A DNA stretch of 64,000 nt from Ligula intestinalis (Eukaryota; Platyhelminthes; Cestoda; Diphyllobothriidea; Diphyllobothriidae). Below the pieces are notes generated by a model, which made no database searches, was not told where the DNA came from, and saw only the letters and a program-made list of their open reading frames with translations. Within the stretch, counting starts at the first letter, position 1; each line of letters opens with the position of its first letter. This document shows positions 11,088-22,198 of this stretch, one piece after another. The DNA is taken from contig JAYGXS010000004.1 in the NCBI GenBank assembly GCA_036362985.1, positions 69,703,781-69,767,780 of the forward strand, written 5' to 3'. The position numbers and the translations under genes are program-made.

Positions 11088-11560
11088 AGGCCAAAGTAGC
11101 CTAAGTAGTGCACCCAGTCCCAGCACATTGTCCTACGGAACCGGGGAAGGTGGAGAATTATGATAGGCATTGAAGGAAATTTGTAGAAGTGTAAAGTGGA
11201 AAAATCTGGCTTGATTTGTTTCCCGCCGCCGCTGGGTGTACTTTGTGTCACACGTAAATGGAATATGCGTGCGGCGTATTGCGGCGCATCGCGCCGCGCG
11301 CTTTACAAATCTAACGCCAGAAAGGTAAGTTGAAGTAGACGACCCCGTAACTAGCACTCCTATTTTTTCAGAAATTTCAAGAATACTGCATTTTGATGAT
11401 CAAATATTTCCGCAATATGATAGACAATAATAGCAGATTAAGAAAATAAACTGATATAAATCAACAACACTAAAATACAAATGCATATGGCAGTTGTTAA
11501 AGTATATTGCACTGCAATCCTCATTATCCACCGTCCGTCCGTCCAGCAATCCGTCCAGCA
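11088..11560. mobile_element. Inverted-repeat element E, copy 2 (partial)
   Basis: It shares the left end (CCCAGTCCCAGCA, TCCTACGGAACCGGGG), the internal AGTGTAAAGTGGAAAAA and CAAATCTAACGCCAGAA with copies 1, 3 and 4. A clear right terminal repeat was not found, so this copy seems truncated near a CCGTCCGTCCGTCCAGCAAT simple repeat at 11532-11563. Confidence 0.55.
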
Positions 11561-14030
11561 ATCGAACTTTATGCTAACCGTGACAACGGTGCAACCGTTA
11601 TAAGAAATATCCTCAAGAGCTGAGCATGTGCTAGTTTATTAAAGACATGCAGTAAAATTGAAATACTTTAAGTCGTACCACGAAAATGCTAATCACTTAA
11701 GCTCTTCCGTAAAAAAACCACCCATTGAACTATCAGTCGTAATAACAAGAAGTAATATGACGAGGCCACAGAGAAAATTTTAGATAATTTTCAAAATTAT
11801 AGGGGAATATTTGAAATCTATCTGCGATTTGACTTTGAAAATGCTTTTAGATTCGTAGATTTGCAAAATAAAATAGATAAGATAAGCCAAAGAAAAAAAC
11901 AGATTAATTCACTCAAATTTATTAAACTTTTCCTTGTGGATTTTCAAAGTAACTTGAAGGACCGACTGCACACATTAAAGTTGTCAAAGCACTAGCAGGT
12001 CTGGAGAAACATGTATAAGACCTAGAGATGAATTTCGGTCTTATGAAATGAGAGCCAAAATTTTAAAAGGTTTTTGGATCAGAAATGTTAACAAAGTTCT
12101 GCCTGTTATACTACTTACAATATCACATAACAGTATAGCCTACCAAACACGCACTTAATACGCTTTACTGAAAAAGCGGATGCTGATATTAAACTTGTCA
12201 ATGTATCGTTAGTCGCTTAAACGTTTTTGGTTCAAATTTCATTTAAGATTAAAATTGAGCCTTACGTTTGCACTAATCTATCTTAACCCACACGAAAATA
12301 CAGCCAACCATGTCCTATACTTGAAACTAGGACCCTTATTCCCGTTTTCGCTTGTTAAAATGCATTTGCTTTGACGCTCTTCTTAAAATCCGATCTCGAC
12401 CATTGTCACTTAACAGTTTTAACTTCCATTCAGCGTCCTGGGAAACTCAGACAGAGATAATCCGTGCCAATTCCTTTAGCCTTGTGAAAGCTTCTCAATA
12501 TGAAATGAAACAAGCCTCTAGTTGCATTGCTTATAGTCCGCTTTAAGCTCATATGCCTGTATTACCCCAGAACATGAATATTCAGATAAAGTTTTAGACT
12601 GTTCCAATCACGAAATCTCCTTTGCATTCACCAGAACAAAATAAATATAAAATGTGGCTTGCAAAAATATCATTACGATTGAGGAGACGCAGTGCACTGG
12701 AGCGAAACCTGCCCTTCAATAGAGGGGTTGGCCGAACTACATTAAAGGGCTTGATCGACCCGAAAAAAGAATTCGGTTGGCAAAGAGGCTGGACGGTAAG
12801 CATCCGTTCAATAGACCAAAGTGAATTCTCTTCCCCTCCTCCTCCCAGGCCAACATCCGGCCATAGATTTTCTCAAAGTTTATTTAACATTTTTGGATGA
12901 GCATATGCGTGCGCACAAGTAAAGCATTGTTTTCTCCTTTAAAAGGGATTTAACTCAGGATCCAAAAAATATGCATCACAACGCTTGAGCAATCAAATGA
13001 AAAAAAACATAATTTTACTCCGCAAAAATCGGGACTGAGGGTCAAATTCTCATTCAAATCAAGCCAGTCTTACTCATTCGAACATTACTGCTGTCTAACA
13101 TAACGGATTGTGCTGGCAAAAATATGTGCCTATTTCTCGCATTTGCAACCCAAAAGAAAGATAAAAAAGAAACTCTTGGATTACGATAGAAAGTTTAAAC
13201 TGCAGGAATTTTAATGGAATGTTAGAATGCTGCAAAATGCGCATTCCCACACTACGAATTCGCAAACCACAATCGTGGATTGTTTGGAAAAAATTCAATA
13301 AATTTGCGAAATGATTATGTAAAGAGGGTAACTAATTCGCATATTTTGTGCTTTATATGACGCGTATGCATACAAACCCATCGAACTTCGAAAATTCGAT
13401 CTCGACAGATAATTAGGTGATATCTAATCAATCAATGCAATCGAAATTATGCCCAATCATATGCCCCCCCCACACTGCTTATAATGAAGGCCTCCGTCTG
13501 CACAAAACGGAGGCATGTTTTATCATTAGGAGGCATATCTGGCGGCAAATCCAATCAGTCTGATTTACTAGGAACGTTTAGAACGCAGTCGCAGGCTTCC
13601 CTCTGTGTGTTGCCCAGAAAATATCAGCTGTTTTTTCTCGCACTTTTAACCCAAGTCGAAAAAAACGAAAAGCAAACAAATCAGCAATCACCCGCTCTAC
13701 ATGCCCTGCTCTAAAAGCTCAATTGACGCGGTTCTCCGTTTTGGAAAGCGACCCCCCCCCCCAATCGCCCTTACCTTAAAGGCCGATAGCGGCCATTAGG
13801 ATGCACGGACGGACGTGCGCAGGCGGGAAAACCGACAGCCGTGGCCTTCTTCGCAAAAGGAGTTCACCGTTTGCGCATGAAGTGCCCGCAGCAGCGGCAG
13901 CAGAGACTAATTAACTATGGAACTGCGAGGAGAGCGGACATTTAGGAGTGATCTCTCTACCCGCACGAACGCGCCCAGCCTCATTTAACGCGCTTCCAAT
14001 TGCGCACAAGCAGCGCCCTTCTAGTTTTCA
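11561..14030. other. Intronic stretch without recognised genes
   Basis: Mostly AT-rich. A homopolymer C run lies near 13751. Two modest frames (around 12622-12900 plus, 12594-12803 minus) overlap on opposite strands and resemble nothing I know. Confidence 0.5.
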
Positions 14031-14479
14031 GGTAATGCATGTGTGTGCAAGCTTATCACCCTCTTTCTCTCCCTCTAGGAACCTTGTTACGAAATGGAAG
14101 AAATTATGCAAGTTCCTACCACGATAGCCAAGAGGCGAAGTGCTATGCTAATGGCCTCACTGGTTGGCCCAATAAGACCCTTTTGATGGAAGATCTGGGT
14201 GGTATCAATCATCATTCTGTCGATAGGTAAATAATGCATTAATGACGTGATAAAGTTTGAAGTAAAACGCGAAAGTGAAACCGGTGGTATATGGGAAGGA
14301 CTAAAAATTGTCGCGATTTCGATAGTAGTTAAATAAAACTATAGAATATGCATTGCTACGCTTCTAATTCACCACTTGTGGGAAGAAAATATCTAATTGT
14401 CAAAAATATTATTATTACTATCGCTAGTGTTACTGAGAAGAAGACAACACGATCGCTGGGACAATACTTTATTCACCTT

Positions 14480-14512
14480 ACGTCTCAACATCCGTCGCGG
14501 ATTAATCATCAG
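14480..14512 (-). ncRNA. Hammerhead-like core, PLE-A inverted dimer, left arm
   Basis: The minus strand reads CTGATGA, then TTAATCCGCGACGGATGTT and GAGAC. ATCCG/CGGAT pair to form stem II with loop CGA. GAAAC is changed to GAGAC, which should impair catalysis. Confidence 0.5.
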
Positions 14513-14722
14513 AGACGTTAGCAGAAAACCGTAGCAAAAAGGGGTATTGCATGCACAGGAGTTTGCAGTATTTATAGGAAACAGTCAACAAACTATCCAC
14601 GCGCAAGAAGGCAATTAACGTTAATTGTTGCTGTATGTCTGCAGTAATCACTGTATCTTTCAAATACTGCAAACTCCTTTGCATGAATGACCCTTTTCTG
14701 CTACTCTCCCCTACTCATGTCC

Positions 14723-14759
14723 CTGATGATGAATCCGAGACGGATGTCGAAACGTCAGG
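14723..14759 (+). ncRNA. Hammerhead-like core, PLE-A inverted dimer, right arm
   Basis: CTGATGA (14723-14729), an interval with ATCCG-AGA-CGGAT able to form stem II, then GAAACGTCAGG. Both conserved core boxes are intact. Helices I and III cannot be assigned with certainty. Confidence 0.6.
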
Positions 14760-16089
14760 TTGATTAATGTACTGTTCCAGCGATCGATTCATCTTCTTCT
14801 CAATTACTTCCTGGAACTCACTTGTTCGCTTGTATTGGCGAACCTTGTTACTTCTTCAAAATAGACAAAGTTATGCAAGTTCCTACCACCATAGCCATTA
14901 GATAAAAAACAGAGGCAATGTACTGTGTCTATGGCCTCCTTGGTTGGTTCAAGAAGACTTTTTTTAATGGAAGACCTGGGCGGTATCAATCATTGGCCTG
15001 TCCCTAGCTAAATAATGCAGCGAACCATTGGATGGCGTGATGAAGTATTGAATAAAACGCGAAAGTGAAAAAGTGGAAGACAAGAAGGCGTTAAAATTGT
15101 CGCGATTTCAATAGCAGTTAAATTAAACTAGAGAATATGCATTGCTATACCTCTAATGCGCCACTTTTAATATCACACTGGTCAACAAGTTATTAGAAAT
15201 CTTTGCGAACACAAAATCTTATTGTTAGTAGAGCCTGCTTGAAACAATATTTTTACTATCGCTAGTATCACTTTAATTATTAACATTTGCACCTCCAGAA
15301 TTATTGATATTATCAGAAGTATCAACAGTGCCTCATTAATTGTACCACTGATATCAAAATCGATTTTACTCATCTCTCTGTCCTTTTAGGCTTGTCGTAC
15401 TGAACTTCTCATTGTTAGTCTTACTGTTTTCCCTAACACCGGTATTCCAATAATCCTGTTGCATTGTAGGAAATTGTTATATTGCCCTACGACATTCACT
15501 TTGCTGTTGTAATGTTGTCTTTCATTACGGTTTCTGTACAATTTTATTGACCTTGATGTCGTTATCATCTCTAGTACTATCAGTTTGCTAAACCTTATAA
15601 TGTTAGAAATTGTAGTGGCTGTCAAAGCCGCAGGCGATGTGTGCAAGCTTCTCACTCTAGGACCCTTGTAACTTTCTACAAAATGGAAAAAGTTAGGCAA
15701 GTTATGCAACTTCCTACCACCATAGCCACCAGATAAAAAAACAGAAGTGATAAGCTTTGTTTATGGCCTCCCTGGTTGGCCAAGAAGACTTTTTAGTGGA
15801 AAACCTAGACGGTTTCAATCATTGGCCTGTCGGTAGGTAAATAATGCAGCGAACCATTGGATGGCGTGATGAAGTACTCAATAAAACGCGAAAGTGAAAC
15901 CGGTAAAAGGAGTAAAAATTGTCGCAATTTCAACAATAGTTGAATAAAACTATAGATTTTGCATTGCTGTACTTCTAATGCGCCGTTTTGAATATCCAAC
16001 TGGCCAATTAGTAATTAAATAACTTTGTAAAGACAATATCGTATTGTTATTAGAACCTGCTATCAACAATATATTTACTATCGCAGCTG

Positions 16090-16380
16090 AGAGTGAAAGC
16101 CGTCGTCGAGGCCCTAAGCAGAGCGGGACAGATGAGCTACATTATCGGTCGGATGAACGTGCATCGACGAGGGTCAAAACCCCTGACCTTAACTGACAAG
16201 ACAAGAAGTTCGTGGCTCAATGTTTAGAGCGTTCGGCGACTCTGATCAATAGATGTCGCAAGTTTGAGGCTTGGGTGGGAGGCAACTGGAGTCGTAGTAT
16301 GACTGGCTGATGATGGCTAAAAAGCCAGAAATGGCAATTCCGGTCTCGATTATCCTTACCGGCAATACTATCTACAGCTG
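16090..16380 (+). mobile_element. tRNA-derived SINE, copy 1
   Basis: A Pol III A-box-like TGGCTCAATGTTTAGAGC (from 16213) and a B-box-like GCAAGTTTGAGGCTTGG (about 16258-16274) precede the family body ATGACTGGCTGATGATGG and AAGCCAGAAATGGC. The upstream ~110 bp match the 3' end of other SINE copies, giving a head-to-tail join. It abuts the third 0.8 kb repeat. Confidence 0.7.
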
Positions 16381-16435
16381 TGACAAATAATCAGGCACCG
16401 AATCCCTAACGAGTTGCCAAATTCCTATTCAATGC

Positions 16436-16795
16436 TGCGGATCAATGTGGCTTAATAGAGTTGCCACTTGGGAAATGCACAGGCCAGCGCGTCGTCTAAC
16501 GTCAACACCAGAGAGTCAGATGACCGAGCATTCATCACGCCCAAGCGTGACGAAAGTTCAGCAAGTTAGGGCCCGCATACCGGTCAACAAGCTACCAACG
16601 CGCACGAGGGCAGTTGTCGTTATTTGTCATACCTATGCAGCAAGGGCTGTGTCGCATACATACCGCAACTTCCGGTGCATGTAACACCCAGTTCTACTAT
16701 TTTTTTCTGCTCATGCCTCTGATGAAGATTTCGTGGTGGAGGTCAAAACGCCAGCTGCCTAAAAGGGTTCCATTGACCCACTTATGAAACGTTCG
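16436..16795 (+). mobile_element. PLE-A 3' end
   Basis: GCCACTTGGGAAATGCACAG, GCGCACGAGGGCAGTTGTCG, TTATTTGTCATACCTATGC and CCTCTGATGAAGAT reproduce the PLE-A 3' tail. A degenerate hammerhead core (CTGATGA 16719-16725; CAAAAC for GAAAC) is present. No endonuclease frame remains. Confidence 0.7.
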
Positions 16796-16799
16796 CGGG

Positions 16800-16885
16800 C
16801 TCAGTGAAAGACGAACCCACACTACAGGGAAGGCTTTTGTGTACCCAATGCTCTACCATTTGAGCAACGAGGCTCAAATAAAAGT
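16800..16885 (-). mobile_element. tRNA-like SINE head (second SINE type)
   Basis: The minus strand begins GAGCCTCGTTGCTCAAATGG with TAGAGC (A box) and reaches GTGTGGGTTCGTC (B box). It resembles the tRNA-Thr-like head at 52075-52143. The altered anticodon region and lack of a clean cloverleaf argue against a functional tRNA. Confidence 0.55.
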
Positions 16886-16939
16886 GTTGTCCGCCAACGA
16901 TCGAATCTTCTTTTCACTGATCAACGTGCATGCAGTAAA

Positions 16940-18070
16940 ATACTCCCTGAGGTTGGTGGTGCCGTTGTGCAGTTTAAACGCAAAACCGGTCGCGAACTCT
17001 CGGCACAGAGCTGTGTGGTGAAAGGTGACAAGACAATGCTACCGACTCACAGATGTTTGTCGGCTCTGCTAAATGGTCGGTTGTTCGTTTTTGTGCCATG
17101 GTGCCACCCAAATTTCCTGCTCAACCTCTGGAGGTTTTGCAGCTCGCCATAGTAGTGGGATCGCGTTACAGTACATGGAATAATCCAGAACACAAAGATT
17201 TGCTCCAAAGTTGTTGGGAAACCAGAAGGCAACGGAATAGCGCAGGTTTGACTCAATCAGCTCGTGGCTCACGCGGTTTTAACCTCTTGTAAGGACTCCA
17301 GCCTCGTTAAAATATGACCGGGCCCCGTCGAGTGAGCTGCAACTTGGAAGTCAACGTCTTTAATCCTTACCGCCGCTACGTGTTCGATCATTCACGCCCA
17401 GAGTAATCTCCCAATTTAGCCAACGTAGTTGCTTTGTCCGCAAATGCACCAGATCCGCTTAACGACTCCAGCCTTTTCTACCGAGACAGTGCCTCTTTTT
17501 CGGTCTCATGAACCGGCGCCTGATGACTCGAAAGCGAACTGCCAAGCCATCAACCCACCAATTACGACCCCACGCGATAGATACATGAGCTGATAATTAT
17601 AGTACGCATGCAGATGGCCAGGCAATCTGTGCATGTATCACCCCAATCGGCGCCCGTCTTCTACGGTTACCCAACAGAATCCGAAAGGACAGGAAAACAA
17701 TAATCCTGGTTCCAGTGATCGCATATTCTTTTTCTTCTGAGCTGGTAGTGATTTTGTGCAGTTTAAACCCGAACACCAGTCGCAAACCCTAGGCGCAGCA
17801 AGACAATACCACCGACTCACAGAGGTTTTTCTTCTCTGCTCGAGGGCTGGCTGTGCGTTTTCATGCCGTGACGCCACCCACATCGCTTGCAGGTGTTGCT
17901 GCTTGCCATAGTGGCGAGATCACGTTACAGGGCTAAGAATAATAACAAACAATAGATATGCCCAAAACTTTGCTCCAATGCTGAAGGGAAACCGAAATAA
18001 ACTGGAGTGTTGCACGTTTGACTTCTGCCTTGATCGACAAACATTTTCAGACAACAAACTGTTTGTGCAT
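16940..18070 (+). repeat. Duplicated ~0.3 kb repeat (two copies)
   Basis: Copy one (about 16960-17250) and copy two (about 17755-18030) share TTGTGCAGTTTAAAC, CACCGACTCACAGA/TACCGACTCACAGA, TTTGCTCCAA and GGGAAACC in the same order. Neither copy has a recognisable protein or RNA gene. Confidence 0.65.
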
Positions 18071-18079
18071 AAAACACTG

Positions 18080-19733
18080 AAAGGTATTTGACACATATAC
18101 ATATTTTTGTGCTCCCAACTAAAATATCCTATATGTTACTTTTTTAGAAACTCGATACAATCAATAGTCATTAAATTCCTTGGTGTAAAAAAACGGCAAA
18201 ATTTCAGAAAGAAAACCCTCGCGTAAGTGCACTATGAAGGTTTTGGAAGCAACGTTAGGGTGTGTAAGTCCCCCTAAGCCAACGCTTACCCTAAAATCGT
18301 GTAAAAGGGATAATACTGGTGGTAGTGGACGCTTTTCGAGTGGAAATTTTACCTCGTACAAGCAATGCAGTGTGTGCAATAGAACATAAAAATAAGTAGA
18401 GTTCTGCCGCACTTGTGCTTTGAGGCCTTTATAACTCAAGGAAGTTAAAAGAAATATAGGAAAAAATAAACAACAAGTAACTCTCACTGAATAAAAGAGC
18501 TTACACAACAAAAACCATTGTAGACAATCCTATGTATGTGTTCTATGAATGTAGTGATTAACACACTAAGGGTTACTTTTCACAATGATGAAATAACAAG
18601 ACAAATCAGGCCAGGCTATTTATTTTGCTTTACTTTCTTAAACAACATGTATTCTCAGGCTAGCATATTAATTTACGGGAAATGAAATAGCTTGAGAGGG
18701 ACAAAGGACAAACGCATTTTTTTCCTCAGTCAAAACTGACTTCTTAGGTATCGTGAAATGTAAACCCTGCTAAATGGAAGGAAGTCTTGAAGTTCGTTTA
18801 ACGCGAGAACATTAAATTTAAGGAGAGGTATCAACTGCAGATAGTTAATTTCTATTGGGATAAATTATTCGATGCGCTGTTAATCTACTTTCAAATGATA
18901 GTAGTAGATAGGCACTAAAGGTGCACAAAAAGCCTTTGTTACAGTTTTGCCAAGCAAAATATTTGGGCGAAAGGAGTGCTCTTTGATAAAAAAAGTTCGG
19001 AGACAAAATGCGCATTTGTAGATTGAATTGAATTGAATTGGTGATGATTATCGTCAACTTCCGCTAACTTGATTGCGAAACGCGCACAAATCCATTACTG
19101 AACCCCTGGGATTCAGTCGCCAGTTAAGCTCCTGACTGCCTAAATGATAAACGTTCGTACGCGTCAGGCTCCTTCTCGCCTTTTCAAGAGTTTCATTTGA
19201 ATAAATATGATTTAGGCCCGCAATATGAAGCAAGTTTATTTAACAGTTGGCTTCTAGGCAAAAGAAAAGCGAATTTATAAAATGGAATTTCAACGACAAA
19301 GGCATGCGCTAAGCCCACGCCCCGGGACAAAGAACGTAAACAAATTAAGATCTGGGAAAGCGCTGAGTGTTGGGGGCCCAACCTAAGCAACGAAAACGCA
19401 CGCAGCCCAGACGAGCCGTTCCCACGCCAAATTATTGATCCGCTTACACACAGTGCAGATGTTGATGACGCGCAAGTTGTGCCCAGGGAAAGGACTGTTC
19501 AACGCTAGTCGGATGAGTCAGAAATCCAATAGAGTTGCTATTCGCTTAGGGCAACAGTCTGATTGGTCCAATTTTGTACGCTTTGCTTGTCTCAAGTACG
19601 CTGTCCTAGGTATGCTTATACGCTTGCACAGGCCGTTATTGGACGATTATATATCGGCTTCGGCTTTCCGAATAGGTTAAACAACCCAAAAAACGAGCAG
19701 CAAATCAGAGTCAAAGTAGGCACCGCATCTCAC
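18080..19733. other. Intronic stretch without recognised genes
   Basis: AT-rich with only short frames. A 116-residue minus frame (18161-18511) looks like chance reading of a pyrimidine-rich region and has no known domain. Confidence 0.5.
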
Positions 19734-19946
19734 CTTCAGGTCACGGTAGACTATGAACCGGTTGTGCATATGCTCCAGTCCCAGAATCACTTCAGCCGCG
19801 TAGAACCGCACCTCGGATTCCGAGAAGACATTGTGCTGGGTGAGGTGATAATGCAGGTCACCACCGTTCATCAGATCCAGAATGAAACACAATTTCTCGG
19901 GTGTTTGGAAGGCGTAGGTCATACACACGATGAAGGGGCAGCCCTC
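19734..19946 (-). CDS. GRK2: GRK2/3-type receptor kinase, catalytic-loop exon
   Basis: Seventy-one in-frame codons from acceptor TCATAG read [18 protein letters not shown], then [35 protein letters not shown] and end at donor GTGAGA. YRDLK is the GRK form of the catalytic HRD loop with its Asp. The segment is almost identical to the mammalian GRK2 hinge, alpha-E helix and catalytic loop. STG|EGCPFIV across the junction has one residue more than STGDCPFIV of vertebrates. Confidence 0.97.
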
Positions 19947-19952
19947 CTATGA

Positions 19953-20930
19953 TAAGAAAAAGAAAACAACACAATATTTTAAAATAACATGAGGGTCGCG
20001 TAAAATTAAAAGCAATCACTTAAGCTTTACAGACACATTTCCGCGGACTAATTAGGTGAGCAGCAACTCTTAGGCTGTCTCGCTCACATGGTCACGAGTT
20101 TAGAGGATTGGTTGGACACATTTATTCGCTAAGTTGGTTCCGCGGCTAACCTTTTATTACTGAATTCTCCTGTTCTTTTTCATTTCAGGTAGAAATTATT
20201 ACAAGAAATGTCTTTCGACTATTCTGCGACTTCGCAAAATGGAAGTGTATAGGGATGCGTACATCAATGTTTGGGAGGTTCTAAATTTAGGCAGCGCTCA
20301 ATGTCACCTAGATAAGAGAGTCTGCCGAGCACCGGATCAACTTGTTAGGTAGGTAGCCTGCCAAAGACTAGAAACCTTGTCGGCTCTCCTAAGACGTGAT
20401 GCCTGCCGCCGACCGTCACAATGATTCCCTTGTTCAAGAGCCGACTGCCTTCAAGGTCATATGCGTTCGCTGGGCTGGGCTCGAACAATGACCGTAGACC
20501 GGACATGCACGCACGCGAGCTTACGCAAAGCACAACTTATCGCTGTTCCCCGAGGGTCAACTGGTCACGCGACGTTATTCGAATGCGGCCTATCAGGCCA
20601 TAAGAGAACGCACAGACAATCTCTTATAAGCCACTGTCCCTAGCAGACAGGGGAGTTGCATCACACGCGGACATGAGGACACCGTAGTCCACCCCCAATT
20701 CCCAGGCTTGCCCCGAGGCAGGGAAATCAGCACGCTGGAGATCAATCAGCGGCAACAGCCACCCGAGACAGCAACTCCGGGCTTTGTATACAATAAAACC
20801 TCCTCCGGGTGGATTCCAGAATTATGACCTTCTTAATGTGATCTTGGACGTAATTCGACCGTGACACACATAAGATGCCACCGTTACAACACTGACGACG
20901 CAGGACTCGTCGTTATACCGAATTTGTTTA
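19953..20930. other. Stretch without recognised genes before the PLE-B array
   Basis: Around 20340-20800 the DNA is GC-richer, with overlapping short frames on both strands resembling repeat-borne sequence. No motif can be named. Confidence 0.45.
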
Positions 20931-20937
20931 TTAACCT

Positions 20938-20971
20938 GAGCTTTAAAACTCTAACAGGAGTCCATCGTCAG
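20938..20971 (-). ncRNA. Hammerhead-like core of PLE-B, minus strand
   Basis: The minus strand reads CTGACGAT, then GGACTC-CTGTTA-GAGTTT and TAAAGCTCAGG, followed by TTAATAAAC. The stem-loop is kept but GAAA reads TAAA. Confidence 0.45.
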
Positions 20972-20997
20972 AAAAAGGCAACATCAACAATAACGGG

Positions 20998-21246
20998 GTG
21001 AGTTATAGTGTTTGCATATCAATCACCTGTCAGTTTGTCATCCAGTCGAAGCAGCTCACACCTATGAAACCGGCCAACTTCGCGGTTATCAAGGTACTCG
21101 CCCACACCGGAAACAAGACGAGCCGGGGAGTGGCTAAAGCTTGGTTCAAGGAAGCGAATCCAATCAATCGATGCATAGAATTGGCCTTGCGCAGTCACGC
21201 CCAGACTTCCGTTTCAGTTAATTGGGCGCACATCATCTATAATTGA
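20998..21246 (+). pseudogene. PLE-B endonuclease C-terminal fragment
   Basis: The frame reads NFAVIKVLAHTGNKTSRGVA, KAWFKEANPINRCIELALRS, equivalent to the C-terminal part of the GIY-YIG domain in the better copy at 54120-54515. The catalytic Glu position has become Val/Ala (SRGVAKAW versus GRELIKAW), so this piece is inactive as well as truncated. Confidence 0.65.
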
Positions 21247-22198
21247 CACAATTGCCATTGCTGACGCCATTACGAACGTTGGCATCACTAACAGCTAATT
21301 ACCATATACCTAAATAAGTGCACCTCCCCTCCTACCATTTTTTCATCGCAGTTTTTTACCTCTTACCACCCCTGAGTGCTAATTGTTGCACACTCACTGT
21401 AAGTAATGGACTCTTGTAAGAGTTCGAAAGCTCATGATTTCAGGCAAAACTATCCGTTGCCCGTCAATCCTTCTTTCTTATCCGTGCAAATACCCGGAAG
21501 GTCAAAGTTTTCCTCCATTCATAAATATAAAAGAGTACGCTACTGACTACTTGCGTGTGCTTTCAGTTCAGTTAAAAATAATCACAACAAATGTCCTACG
21601 ACTGCCGTGGGAGTTCAAAAATAGAAGTGTGTAGGGAGGCTGGGATGTGCTAGGCACTCGAGGGGGAGAATCTGGACATGCCTGCTCAGCCACCCACGCC
21701 GTAGGTAGCGAAACTACCGATGCGTGGAGCCAGTCCAGCACAGAGGTATGCATGGATAGTGCTACCAGTGAGCTGTTGTACCGTCAAGCATTGAATTAAC
21801 AAAACAGCGAACGCGAACCCCAGTAGATGGGCAACTGAGGTTCATGAATGAGTAAAAACGTGCGCGTTCCAGGTATTTGCGTTAATAAGGAAGACGAATT
21901 TCCAAACACCAGATCAATTGGTTTATTATCCCGCGTTTTTTCAACTCTCAAAGGAGTCCATTGTCAGTTAAAAGAACAACAAACACCAATCAACCGTCAG
22001 GAGTTGTCAGGTCGTAAGAAGGTAGGAATCTAACATGAAAAAAGGTACTCGTCTACGCCAAAAACAGGAATAAATTGAAGCCTGGTTCACGGACAGGAAT
22101 TCAATCAAACGATGCATTGAATTGGTTCCAGCGTACAGAGCCTTGTGCAGTCACATACAGTCTTTCACGGGTTATTGGCACACATCCTCTTTAAATGC

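Larger units (their letters stand above)
14436..14827. mobile_element. PLE-A inverted dimer (head to head) inside the tandem repeat
   Basis: The left side is a PLE-A 3' end in minus orientation (GATCGCTGGGACAATACTTT, core 14480-14512, TATAAATA inverted at 14568-14575). The right side is a 3' end in plus orientation (core 14723-14753, GCGATCGATTC). The two 3' ends point outward, with shared 5'-ward sequence near the centre. The insertion separates TTACTATCGCTAGTGTTACT from the next repeat copy. Confidence 0.7.
14039..16085 (+). repeat. Three tandem copies of a ~0.8 kb repeat
   Basis: Segments starting near 14078, 14848 and 15658 share AAGTTCCTACCAC-ATAGCC, GGTTGGCC/GGTTGGTTC, AAATAATGCA and TAAAACGCGAAAGTGAAA, and each ends near TTACTATCGC. 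Copy 1 is interrupted by a PLE-A palindrome (about 14436-14827), and copy 3 ends at a SINE (about 16085). No gene was recognised. Confidence 0.75.
9630..19733 (-). other. GRK intron of 10.1 kb filled with repeats
   Basis: The interval is bounded by the GTGAGA donor at 19733 and the CTGCCCAG acceptor at 9630. It contains a PLE fragment, an inverted-repeat element, a three-copy tandem repeat, PLE-A and SINE insertions and a duplicated ~0.3 kb repeat. No additional coding exon was recognised. Confidence 0.85.

Noticed and set aside
14250..14280. GTGATAAAG/GTGATGAAG followed by AACGCGAAAGTG in the 0.8 kb repeat as a hammerhead core
   Set aside because: The boxes only partly match and no stem II pairs between them; GCGT/ACGC enclose the first box instead. 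Likely coincidence.
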